Positions 7,934-13,863 of a DNA stretch of 49,143 bases are shown piece by piece (position 1 is the first letter of the stretch; every line of letters starts with the position of its first letter). The notes under the pieces were generated by a model that saw only the letters and a program-made list of their open reading frames with translations, was not told where the DNA came from and searched no databases. The stretch comes from an uncultured Bacteroidales bacterium (lineage in GTDB: Bacteria; Bacteroidota; Bacteroidia; Bacteroidales; Muribaculaceae), in contig UQDU01000012.1 in assembly GCA_900539915.1 (NCBI GenBank), positions 1-49,143 on the forward strand. Direction: 5' to 3'. Both the position numbers and the translations under genes were made by a program.

Positions 7934-8023
7934 TCAAAAAATGAGTGCTATGCCTATTGCAATGGCAATTATGATGCAAAAAGCATCTTCCTTTGACAGA
8001 TAAATTTGTGCTTTAATAATCAT
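7934..8023 (-). CDS. Possible 29-residue membrane peptide
   Basis: A short ATG-to-TGA reading frame of 29 codons. Its product has a polar start (MIIKAQIYLSKEDAF) and a C-terminal hydrophobic helix (CIIIAIAIGIALIF) that reaches the stop. This hydrophobic pattern in a gene-free stretch resembles small membrane peptides, including type I toxins. No promoter or family match could be recognised, so it may be chance. It lies 94 nt downstream of the BspA-like gene on the same strand. Confidence 0.25.
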   Translation of the reverse strand: MIIKAQIYLSKEDAFCIIIAIAIGIALIF

Positions 8024-8117
8024 TACTACACATTTTTAAATTAGATCATCTAATGAAACTAAATACTCATCTTTTATTGAGGCATGTAGCCTCCTATCCT
8101 TAATCTAAATGTCTGGC

Positions 8118-9947
8118 CTATATTGCCAGCTTTATGGCGCGATTTCCCACTCTGACTATATGCATGCCGGGGTGGAGTTCTATAGCATCTCCCGTATAGC
8201 TGTCAGTTTGCCATACCTGTGAGCCATCAGGATTGTATACTGATACAGACATACCATCGGCATTGTGTATGCGCATTAGATTTCCGTCAACGCAGACATC
8301 AGGTTTTGCTTTATTCGTATTGATTATGATGTCATCCAGACCTGAGTCCATATCAATCTCCTGGATGTCCCAAAATGTCTTCCATGGCTCTGCGGTCTGA
8401 TAAGCCTCCAAAGCCCCTTTGGGTACATACAAAGTTGCATCCGTATAGGTGGCCTGAGGGATAGAACCTGTATAAGTCGGAGGTTGCGGGTTACGCATAT
8501 ATATTGTTGTAATTTGATTTCCCTTAAGGCAGTTACTGGGTAAGTCAGACATTGATTTTCCAAATGTAACGTTCTTGAGTCGTGAGAAGTCAAAATTCTG
8601 AGATGAAAAAATGTCCGTTAAGTCATCTCCAAATTTGAGAATATCAGGGCGTATTATTGTTGTCCCTTTGATTTTTCTGTTGATGACAACTTCTAATTCC
8701 TTTTCTGATTTGATATCAAAATCAAGAGATAATTCCTCTACCCCTTTTTTGATTTCTAAATATTCTAAGTAGCATGTATATTTGTTTTTGGTGTCTCTAT
8801 TGCCGCTTGGATAGAATGCATTATCCCAACCAAAATCTTTCGATAGGCCTGTTGCATATCCTCCAATTATCAATCTTTCAAGATTTGCCGTAAAAGGCGA
8901 CATGGGATAATATGTCTTATCCGAGTCATCAGGCGTATCAAGATATAAATTTCTACCTATATATAATTGATTAGTATTAAATGGACGATATATATACACG
9001 CCTTTTGAAATACCAAAATATATCCAGTAGAAATAGGTTTTGATGTCTATTCCTTCGTCATTTCCATCAGCTATAATTAATTCTTTTATGGATGTAAAAG
9101 CATTCGCTCCTATCTTTGTTACTGAATAGGGAATGACTATACATAAATTCTCCGAGCTGTTAGCAAACGCTCCATTGTCTATTTCGGTGACAGAGTTTGG
9201 TATGGACACGGATTCAAGTCTTGAACATCCAGAGAAAGCATGGTCACTTATTTTAGTGATAGAATTTGGGATAACTACAGACTCAAGACTTGCACAATCG
9301 CTGAATGCTCCGCTATTTATTTCGGCGACAGAGTTTGGTATGGATACGGATTCCAGCCTTGAACATCCAGAGAAAGCATCGTAACTTATTTTAGTGACAG
9401 AATCTGGGATAACTACAGACTCAAGACTTGTACAATATCTGAATGCTGCGGTATCTATTTCGGTGACAGAGTTTGGTATGGACACGGAAACGAGGCTTGA
9501 ACAGTCATAGAATGTTTTAGACTGTATTGAAGTGACAGAGTTTGGAATGGAGACGGAAGCGAGGCTTGAACAGCCATAGAATGCGTTGGATTGTATTGAA
9601 GTGACAGAGCTTGGAATATAAACAGAAGCGAGGGTTGAACAGCCTCTGAATGCATCATTACCTATTGAAGTGACAGAGCCTTGGATTATTACAGACGTGA
9701 TTTTTGATTCATAAAATGCTTTTTCGCCTATTGATATTACGGTTAACTCTTTGCTTTTGTAAGACACTTTCTCAGGTATGATGATGTCTCCATTGGCGTT
9801 TTTGCCGTCTGTTAATGAGCATGTTAAATCGGCTGCAGATACAATATCATATCCGATGCCATCGACTTCAAAGTCCGAAGCTATTGCCGCCTGTGACGTT
9901 GCTATCACAGAAACAACCAGCACTAATTTTGTTAGGATTGATTTCAT
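8118..9947 (-). CDS. BspA-like leucine-rich repeat surface protein, probable T9SS cargo
   Basis: A 609-residue protein beginning with a signal peptide (MKSILTKLVLVVSVIATSQA). From about residue 70 to 285 it has roughly nine BspA/LRR_5 repeats of 23 residues, pattern IPNSVTEIxxxAFxGCxSLESV. A less regular middle region (290-500) follows, with one more repeat-like strand near ITTIYMRNPQPPTY. The last ~70 residues end in GMHIVRVGNRAIKLAI, which resembles the type A C-terminal signal of the type IX secretion system. Such proteins are thought to be surface adhesins. The gene has a 138-bp repeat unit at DNA level, starting at 9183, 9321 and 9459. It lies 24 nt downstream of the DUF2971 gene and may be cotranscribed with it. 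Confidence 0.88.
   Translation of the reverse strand: MKSILTKLVLVVSVIATSQAAIASDFEVDGIGYDIVSAADLTCSLTDGKNANGDIIIPEKVSYKSKELTVISIGEKAFYESKITSVIIQGSVTSIGNDAFRGCSTLASVYIPSSVTSIQSNAFYGCSSLASVSIPNSVTSIQSKTFYDCSSLVSVSIPNSVTEIDTAAFRYCTSLESVVIPDSVTKISYDAFSGCSRLESVSIPNSVAEINSGAFSDCASLESVVIPNSITKISDHAFSGCSRLESVSIPNSVTEIDNGAFANSSENLCIVIPYSVTKIGANAFTSIKELIIADGNDEGIDIKTYFYWIYFGISKGVYIYRPFNTNQLYIGRNLYLDTPDDSDKTYYPMSPFTANLERLIIGGYATGLSKDFGWDNAFYPSGNRDTKNKYTCYLEYLEIKKGVEELSLDFDIKSEKELEVVINRKIKGTTIIRPDILKFGDDLTDIFSSQNFDFSRLKNVTFGKSMSDLPSNCLKGNQITTIYMRNPQPPTYTGSIPQATYTDATLYVPKGALEAYQTAEPWKTFWDIQEIDMDSGLDDIIINTNKAKPDVCVDGNLMRIHNADGMSVSVYNPDGSQVWQTDSYTGDAIELHPGMHIVRVGNRAIKLAI
9183..9516 (-). repeat. 138-bp tandem DNA repeat inside the BspA-like gene
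   Basis: The phrase beginning TTCGGTGACAGAGTTTGG recurs at 9183, 9321 and 9459, exactly 138 bp apart. Each 138-bp unit encodes two 23-residue leucine-rich repeats of alternating type (SVSIPNSV and SVVIPNS/DSV). The first two units are nearly identical over about 58 bp, which suggests recent expansion by slippage or unequal recombination. Confidence 0.8.
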
Positions 9948-9971
9948 TGTGATTGGAGTTTAAATTGATTA

Positions 9972-10754
9972 TTATTGGAGTTGTAAGTGAGATTGTGTTA
10001 TATTTATAGCTTTATGCTTTATCCTGTAGCTGAGGAGTGTATCTAATGAATATTTTACTCTTTCAAAGTTTGCTGTAGGACCGATGCATATTCCTTTTAA
10101 TATATCAAGTGGAATTTCAATCGGCACATACTCAACAATGCCGCGTGAGGTGCTTTTTTGCATAACATTGTTGCGATGTTCAAACTTGATTACGCGGTAT
10201 TCTTCTTCGTACTCCCAATACTTATCTTTAGAAAAATGGACGGTTTTAACCACTTTTCTTCGGAAATCATCTTCGGATCCTTCGCTTTCTATTTTCTGGA
10301 GTTGCTTGATTTTATCAGTAGCCTCTTTCTTTGAGAGGTAATTACAGGCATCAAACTCTAACAATGATTTTGTGAGGGTCTTAATCTCCTTGGTGTCAAA
10401 GCGGAGACACAGACCTTGTCCTTGACATCCATAATTTAACCACATGGGGATGTTATATTCCATCACCCCCTGGCGCGAGGCAATGAACGAGACTACAAAT
10501 GCAGTGCCATTTTTCTTCTCCCACTCTGAGTATGCTTCATGTTGACTCCTGAAAAAGCGATTCGCTATGATTCTCCCTTCGTTCTTGTCATTCATTTGGG
10601 CATAGTGGCTTGCATGAAATGTGATGAATGGAGCTTTTTCTTGATGAATGAGCGATGGCTCCATCATCTTGAAGAAGCTGTCGACCGATGTGAAGTGCAG
10701 TAGCGATGACGGCGCACCTTTTTTGTTATTGCCTGTCTTGCTTTTCTTTGACAT
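9972..10754 (-). CDS. DUF2971 domain protein
   Basis: A 260-residue soluble protein with a lysine-rich N-terminus. It has the DUF2971 features LLHFTSVDSFFKMME near residue 18, then TFHASHYAQMNDKNEG, then the central FVVSFIASRQGVMEYNIPMWLNYG, and later DKYWEYEEEYRVIKFE. The family is widespread in bacteria, often in variable regions near mobile or defence genes, and has no established biochemical role. It sits 24 nt upstream of the BspA-like gene. A strong leftward promoter lies about 320 nt upstream, with a long palindrome in between. The family call is good; function is unknown. Confidence 0.82.
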   Translation of the reverse strand: MSKKSKTGNNKKGAPSSLLHFTSVDSFFKMMEPSLIHQEKAPFITFHASHYAQMNDKNEGRIIANRFFRSQHEAYSEWEKKNGTAFVVSFIASRQGVMEYNIPMWLNYGCQGQGLCLRFDTKEIKTLTKSLLEFDACNYLSKKEATDKIKQLQKIESEGSEDDFRRKVVKTVHFSKDKYWEYEEEYRVIKFEHRNNVMQKSTSRGIVEYVPIEIPLDILKGICIGPTANFERVKYSLDTLLSYRIKHKAINITQSHLQLQ

Positions 10755-10809
10755 GTTAAGTCATGGCTCCATACACGGTTGCTCCCTCAGTGATATGATT
10801 GGTATGGGT

Positions 10810-11032
10810 ATAAAAATAGCGTGGAGCAATGTTCGGTTTATCTTAAGGGAGGCATCGCCAAACGCCTGACACACGATAAACAGTCCACCCCACGCCATGC
10901 CGATATATCGACTCCCCTTGTCGGGGGTGGATATGCGACAAGCATGAAGCGTTTTGTGACTGCGTTATCCTGTGTGTTGGTAAAATTGGCGATATCCCTT
11001 AAAGGATAAAGCAAAAACGCTATCAAATTTTA
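10810..11032. repeat. Long imperfect palindrome (~220 bp), MITE-like or structured leader
   Basis: Both halves mirror each other around position 10920. Matching arm pairs are ATAGCGT (10816-10822) with ACGCTAT (11017-11023), TTAAGGGA (10843-10850) with TCCCTTAA (10995-11002), and ATCGCCAA (10854-10861) with TTGGCGAT (10986-10993). Others are the ACACAC..GATAA..CAGTC stretch near 10869-10885 with its complement near 10958-10979, and the central CCCC (10914-10917) with GGGG (10923-10926). The outer arms ATAAAA (10810-10815) and TTTTAT (11027-11032) also match. No clear target-site duplication was seen. It lies between a leftward promoter and the DUF2971 start, so it would be transcribed as a long hairpin leader. 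Confidence 0.65.
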
Positions 11033-11073
11033 TATGTAATCTAATGGAGGTGACTCTTCACCTCACCTATCTG

Positions 11074-11104
11074 CAAATATAATGTTATTTGACGGAATTT
11101 TCAA
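11074..11104 (-). promoter_or_regulatory. Leftward promoter upstream of palindrome and DUF2971 gene
   Basis: Leftward TTG (11104-11102), 20 nt, TATATTTG (11081-11074). This is a very good match to the Bacteroidota consensus. The transcript would begin near 11067, pass a small GAGGTGA/TCACCTC hairpin (about 11047-11064) and the 220-bp palindrome, and reach the DUF2971 ATG after about 310 nt. Confidence 0.7.
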
Positions 11105-11146
11105 ATCCCGTCCAGAATAAATCTGATAAAAACAACAGCGTCTTTT

Positions 11147-11178
11147 TTGGCAAAGATGCTCTAATTTTGTTATATTTG
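11147..11178 (+). promoter_or_regulatory. Rightward promoter of the 52-residue membrane protein gene
   Basis: TTG (11147-11149), 21 nt, TATATTTG (11171-11178), followed 19 nt later by the ATG at 11198. It is divergent from the leftward promoter at 11074-11104, with 42 bp between the two elements. Confidence 0.7.
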
Positions 11179-11197
11179 CCATATAACCCCAAACTGA

Positions 11198-11356
11198 ATG
11201 GCAATATTATTAGGTCACATATTAGGTATCGTCATCTTAATTCTTGGCATCGTTCTCGTTGTCGGGATTATCCGCTGTGTCGTGAAATTTGATTTTGACG
11301 CGCCGCTGTTCAAAACTGAAATTACCATCTCAGACAAAAGGAAAGACAGAGATTAG
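11198..11356 (+). CDS. 52-residue single-pass membrane protein, novel candidate
   Basis: A complete frame from ATG 11198 to TAG 11354-11356. Residues 1-29 form one long hydrophobic helix (MAILLGHILGIVILILGIVL and onward). A charged 23-residue tail follows, starting KFDFDAPLFK and ending in KRKDRD. A well-formed promoter ends 19 nt before the ATG, and a stem-loop with a T-run follows at 11412-11441, so the gene appears to be its own transcription unit. I do not recognise a family. The predicted topology is a membrane anchor with a short soluble tail. A 36-codon frame on the other strand ends in its stop codon. Confidence 0.6.
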   Translation: MAILLGHILGIVILILGIVLVVGIIRCVVKFDFDAPLFKTEITISDKRKDRD

Positions 11357-11411
11357 GGGGTGATCTCGTCGCCTAATCTGTGGGCAAGCTCTTCAAACCT
11401 CATACGTCGCT

Positions 11412-11441
11412 CCTCGGCTGAAAGCCGGGGGCTTCTTTTTT
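11412..11441 (+). terminator. Terminator after the 52-residue gene
   Basis: The stem CCTCGGCT (11412-11419) and AGCCGGGG (11423-11430), with a GAA loop and one T-G pair, is followed by GCTTC and six T residues (11436-11441). This is a good intrinsic terminator shape in the rightward direction. Confidence 0.65.
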
Positions 11442-11484
11442 GGGTGTCTGCGTTCTGTCCCATGACATAGGCAATAGTTGTCGG

Positions 11485-11718
11485 CTTGTTGGATTGACAG
11501 GCTCTACGTCTCAAGCGATGAATCTTGGCCGTGAGTTTGCAGGGGCTGCCTCCGCTGTAATAGGAGGCATAGGATATGTCGCAGGAGGATTGGTCTCGCC
11601 GTTAGTAAGTTGCGGTAATATCTGCCTCACCTCATTCACATGGTGCGCCGGTTTCCTGCTTATCGGTGTTCTGATCATCTTGTCAGTCAAGAAGTCCACC
11701 ACGCATCACCCCAGATAA
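11485..11718 (+). pseudogene. C-terminal remnant of a Bcr/CflA-type MFS transporter
   Basis: The frame encodes AMNLGREFAGAASAVIGGIG followed by VAGGLVSPLVSCGN and a last hydrophobic segment (FLLIGVLIILSV) before TAA. This matches the last two or three helices of Bcr/CflA multidrug major-facilitator proteins, whose conserved block there is like AMNxGRExAGxASAxxG. The remaining ~300 residues expected upstream are absent. The frame opens only through a weak TTG inside the terminator of the neighbouring small gene. It is therefore a decayed fragment, probably left by a deletion or by insertion of the small-gene segment. Confidence 0.7.
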
Positions 11719-11752
11719 ATATGGTCAGAGATATACCAGTGATAAAGAAATA

Positions 11753-11989
11753 TCAGTATTGTTTAGGTAGATAACCTATTTCCATCAGGTAATCATCGGC
11801 GATATAGTTGTCGCTTTGGATATATAGTCCGGTACTGCGGTCTTGAAATCGTCGGCATGTGGCACTTCGGTAAAAATCTTTAAGAGCCTGGAGAGGAGGA
11901 ATGTCAAGTATCTTGGCTATGCGACATGAGATAATACCCATGCGGCTCCATCTGAGTATGTCAAGTATTTCTTTGCTGTAATTATCCAT
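11753..11989 (-). CDS. Small hypothetical protein paired with a DUF3791-type gene
   Basis: A 78-residue soluble protein with the pattern IISCRIAKILDIPPLQALKD, then FYRSATCRRF, TGLYIQSDNYIADDY and LMEIGY. The phrase with FYRS, TGLY and YI-DD-E resembles small proteins that accompany DUF3791 genes in Bacteroidales and Firmicutes. I cannot name its family with certainty. It lies 76 nt downstream of the DUF3791-type gene on the same strand. Such pairs have been suspected of toxin-antitoxin-like roles, but nothing in this sequence proves that. Confidence 0.6.
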   Translation of the reverse strand: MDNYSKEILDILRWSRMGIISCRIAKILDIPPLQALKDFYRSATCRRFQDRSTGLYIQSDNYIADDYLMEIGYLPKQY

Positions 11990-12065
11990 CAGTCCGATAG
12001 TTTTATTGCTTCATTGAACCTAAAATGCCGGTCCAGTATCTCCTGAATTATTTTCAGGCATAATA

Positions 12066-12308
12066 TCAGACGTTGTTGGCTTCCCAGCGATTAAGAGTTG
12101 ACAAAATATTATCAGTCAGATTACTTCTGTCCTCCGTATGAAGAGCTTCATAGTGCGGATATATGTAGTTATCTATGAGACCTACTGCTTCCATTCTATT
12201 AAGCATTTCATCATACTTACAGCCAATGCGGTCTGCTGCACTTTCTATGCAGGATGCAACAAATCCTATTTTTATCTCAGTATCTGAAAGTTGATTCCAA
12301 GTTTCCAT
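12066..12308 (-). CDS. DUF3791-type small protein
   Basis: An 80-residue protein with the DUF3791-like pattern IGFVASCIESAADRIGCKYD, then EMLNRMEAVGLIDNYIYP, then HYEALHTEDRSNLTDNILS. Family members are about 70 residues long, with a conserved YxxLHTxxxxxxxxDI signature that is visible here. The biological role is unknown. Its promoter is recognisable about 100 nt upstream, and the 78-residue partner gene follows, forming a two-gene unit. Confidence 0.65.
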   Translation of the reverse strand: METWNQLSDTEIKIGFVASCIESAADRIGCKYDEMLNRMEAVGLIDNYIYPHYEALHTEDRSNLTDNILSTLNRWEANNV

Positions 12309-12412
12309 TCTGAGTATTTTAATTAGTTATTAAATCCTCAAATTGATATTCTATAAGGTCTCCTGTCACACCATTCTGTCTATCGGCAAAAAGGTCTTAT
12401 TAGAAACTGACG

Positions 12413-12443
12413 TAAATATAGCGAAATTTGCCAACAAGAACAA
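12413..12443 (-). promoter_or_regulatory. Promoter of the DUF3791-type gene pair
   Basis: Leftward TTG (12443-12441), 20 nt, TATATTTA (12420-12413); the last base deviates from TAnnTTTG. The predicted leader is about 100 nt. Confidence 0.5.
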
Positions 12444-12474
12444 GTTTTGGCTTAGTGGAGGCTCACAGCCATTG

Positions 12475-12585
12475 TTATTTGGATGCTGCCCTGCGTTTTC
12501 TAATGCGTTTCTTAATGACGGTGATTAGCCATGAGATACTCAGGTAAAGCACACCATATCCTGCCATAGAGCCAGAATTACCCAT
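12475..12585 (-). CDS. Possible 36-residue membrane peptide (small ORF C)
   Basis: ATG 12585 to TAA 12475. The product begins MGNSGSMAGYGVLYLSISWL and ends in a strongly basic tail with KKRIRKRRAASK, the profile of a membrane-anchored peptide with a positive cytoplasmic end. Its start overlaps the stop of small ORF B by 8 nt (ATGGGTAA), which is typical of translational coupling and raises its credibility. No family was recognised. Confidence 0.4.
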   Translation of the reverse strand: MGNSGSMAGYGVLYLSISWLITVIKKRIRKRRAASK

Positions 12586-12658
12586 ATAAGTTAAGTCCGG
12601 GAGTGGCGCATTCGGCGATGATGATTATAAGTATCGCCCAGAGAATTATTCCTATCAT
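12578..12658 (-). CDS. Possible 26-residue membrane peptide (small ORF B)
   Basis: ATG 12658 to TAA 12578. The sequence starts MIGIILWAILIIIIAE and ends in PGLNLYG, so it is one hydrophobic helix with a short tail. It resembles small ORF A, 25 nt upstream, in layout and in the tail pattern G-x-N, which suggests tandem duplication. It overlaps small ORF C by 8 nt. Confidence 0.4.
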   Translation of the reverse strand: MIGIILWAILIIIIAECATPGLNLYG

Positions 12659-12683
12659 AGCTGTTGAATTTTAAGGTGGGATT

Positions 12684-12758
12684 TTACTTGATGTTGGCTC
12701 CGTCTTTGAGTGCCGGAACTATCCATAAGATTGCGCAGAGAATGGCGATAATAAACAT
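12684..12758 (-). CDS. Possible 24-residue membrane peptide (small ORF A)
   Basis: ATG 12758 to TAA 12684. The product starts MFIIAILCAILWIVPALKDG and ends ANIK. Size and hydrophobicity recall KdpF-like or other single-helix accessory peptides. The leftward potassium-uptake genes trkH and trkA end about 400 nt upstream. That link is only positional. No promoter was found, so it may be a chance frame. Confidence 0.35.
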   Translation of the reverse strand: MFIIAILCAILWIVPALKDGANIK

Positions 12759-13154
12759 GATACTTAGAAATTAAGATGGTTGCAAGGAAAGCCACCATAG
12801 CCTTCATCTGCGAAAATAGCACCACACATGAGCAAAAACACCGCACATGCAAGTTAAAATATCCTAATCCGATTTATGGCAGTCAAGATTGTCCCAAAAT
12901 CTGTATCTGTATTCATGGTCGCCCAATTGTAGGGATGCACCCCGGTACATCCGCCAATGCGTTAATAGCCAATACGTTAATAATAAGTCTATTCATATCG
13001 GCTGCACCAGGGTACAGCCATACAAATTGACGATTGTGCAACACCTCCTGCTTAAGTTACTGACATGTTCATCAGTGAGCATGCCTCTTTTATGGGTGTG
13101 CCACAAGAGGCTGCGCCTGTATTGACACAGCTTATGGTAAGAAAGGGGGAGGGA
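12759..13154. other. 396-bp intergenic stretch after trkA
   Basis: Contains the divergent palindromic element at 12927-13025. The remaining sequence includes an open leftward frame beginning MKAMVAFLATILIS near 12807 that overlaps small ORF A in another frame. No other feature could be supported. Confidence 0.5.
12927..13025. repeat. Palindromic repeat element, divergent member
   Basis: The outer ends TTGTAGGGATGCACC (from 12927) and the complementary GGTACAGCCATACAA (to 13025) are inverted copies of each other. Each end contains its own inner palindrome: GGATGCACCCCGGTACATCC on the left and GGCTGCACCAGGGTACAGCC (13000-13019) on the right. The layout matches the elements at 25411 and 40077, with GTAGGGA at the edge, then palindrome, then GCC. 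It lies after the 3' end of trkA. Confidence 0.6.
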
Positions 13155-13841
13155 TTAGCTCAGGTTGCGGAAGAGGGTGTGGAGTGAGTGTTTGGTGCCG
13201 TAGCATACTATCTGGTCGCCGGCTTCAAACTGGTTCTGGTCATCGGCCGGAAGGGGCTTGAGTTCGGTGTGGGCTATGCCGAGAAGATTTTTTGACGTAA
13301 CCGGTCGCGAAATGGCTATGAGCCGCAGGGAGTAGTCCTTACGGAAATCTACTTCGCTGATTTTCATGCCTACAAACTGCTCCGGGACGGTGAATTTCAG
13401 TATATAAGCATCCTCGTTGACCTGCATTGATTCAGTGCGCGAACCGAGGGCAAGCTCGTTGACAAGGTCGTTGGCCGCACGTTGCTCTGGAGTCAGTATG
13501 CGGTCAATCTTGAATCCTTCGAGTATCGAATAGTGCAGGTCGTCCATGGCACGTGCATATATGTGAGGCACTTGCAGTTTCTTGAGCAGGGCCACGGTCT
13601 TGATGCTCGCTCCGAAATTTTCGCCGATGGCCACGATGACTATGTCGACATTTTTAAGCGGAAGCACCGACAGGGCCACCTCGTCGGTGGAGTCAATGAT
13701 GTAGGCGGTGGATATGTTGTCTTTGATGCTCTCTACGAGCGACGGCTTGATGTCGGCTCCTATGACCTCGTGTCCGATGGCGGTAAGGTCGGTAGCGAGA
13801 TTGTAGCCGTATATGCCGAGTCCGATGATAAGAAATGTCAT
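13155..13841 (-). CDS. TrkA/KtrA-family potassium uptake regulatory subunit
   Basis: A 228-residue cytoplasmic regulator of potassium uptake. The N-terminal RCK domain has the nucleotide-binding loop GLGIYG (residues 7-12), the acidic end of strand 2 (GADIK), DSTDE, and VAIGENFGASI. This is followed by an RCK_C domain (about 140-228) with FTVPEQFVGMKISEVDFRK. It binds NAD(H) or ATP/ADP and gates the membrane subunit. A single RCK_N/RCK_C unit is closer to KtrA than to the duplicated E. coli TrkA. It lies 22 nt downstream of trkH and ends the operon. Confidence 0.93.
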   Translation of the reverse strand: MTFLIIGLGIYGYNLATDLTAIGHEVIGADIKPSLVESIKDNISTAYIIDSTDEVALSVLPLKNVDIVIVAIGENFGASIKTVALLKKLQVPHIYARAMDDLHYSILEGFKIDRILTPEQRAANDLVNELALGSRTESMQVNEDAYILKFTVPEQFVGMKISEVDFRKDYSLRLIAISRPVTSKNLLGIAHTELKPLPADDQNQFEAGDQIVCYGTKHSLHTLFRNLS

Positions 13842-13863
13842 AGCAGTAGTATTGGATTGAGTG

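Larger units (their letters stand above)
7634..8117. other. 484-bp intergenic stretch between rplY and the BspA-like gene
   Basis: Contains the rplY promoter (7739-7770), a candidate leftward terminator (7800-7837), the possible 29-residue peptide ORF (7934-8023) and a 6-bp GTTGAC/GTCAAC hairpin near 7870-7890. The rest is AT-rich and shows nothing further. Confidence 0.6.

Noticed and set aside
9183..9516. CRISPR-like regular repetition
   Set aside because: The 138-bp period is coding and encodes leucine-rich repeats; there are no short repeats with unique spacers anywhere in the window.
10838..11026. 62-residue frames on both strands within the long palindrome
   Set aside because: Open frames on both strands are expected from a palindrome. 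Composition is arginine/proline/cysteine-rich, with no domain.
11047..11064. GAGGTGA/TCACCTC hairpin as terminator
   Set aside because: No T-run follows on either strand; it is more likely part of the leader.
11353..11463. 36-codon leftward frame (MGQNADTQKRSPRLSAEERR...) ending in the stop of the 52-residue gene
   Set aside because: It runs through the proposed terminator hairpin, has no promoter upstream, and its lysine codons are simply the terminator T-run read backwards. It could still be real if conserved.
12343..12528. 61-residue rightward frame
   Set aside because: Overlaps the leftward promoter and small ORF C; no promoter, and random-looking translation.
12655..12852. Leftward frame with MKAMVAFLATILIS
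   Set aside because: Only its first residues look membrane-like; the rest is unlike a protein and overlaps small ORFs A and B in another frame.
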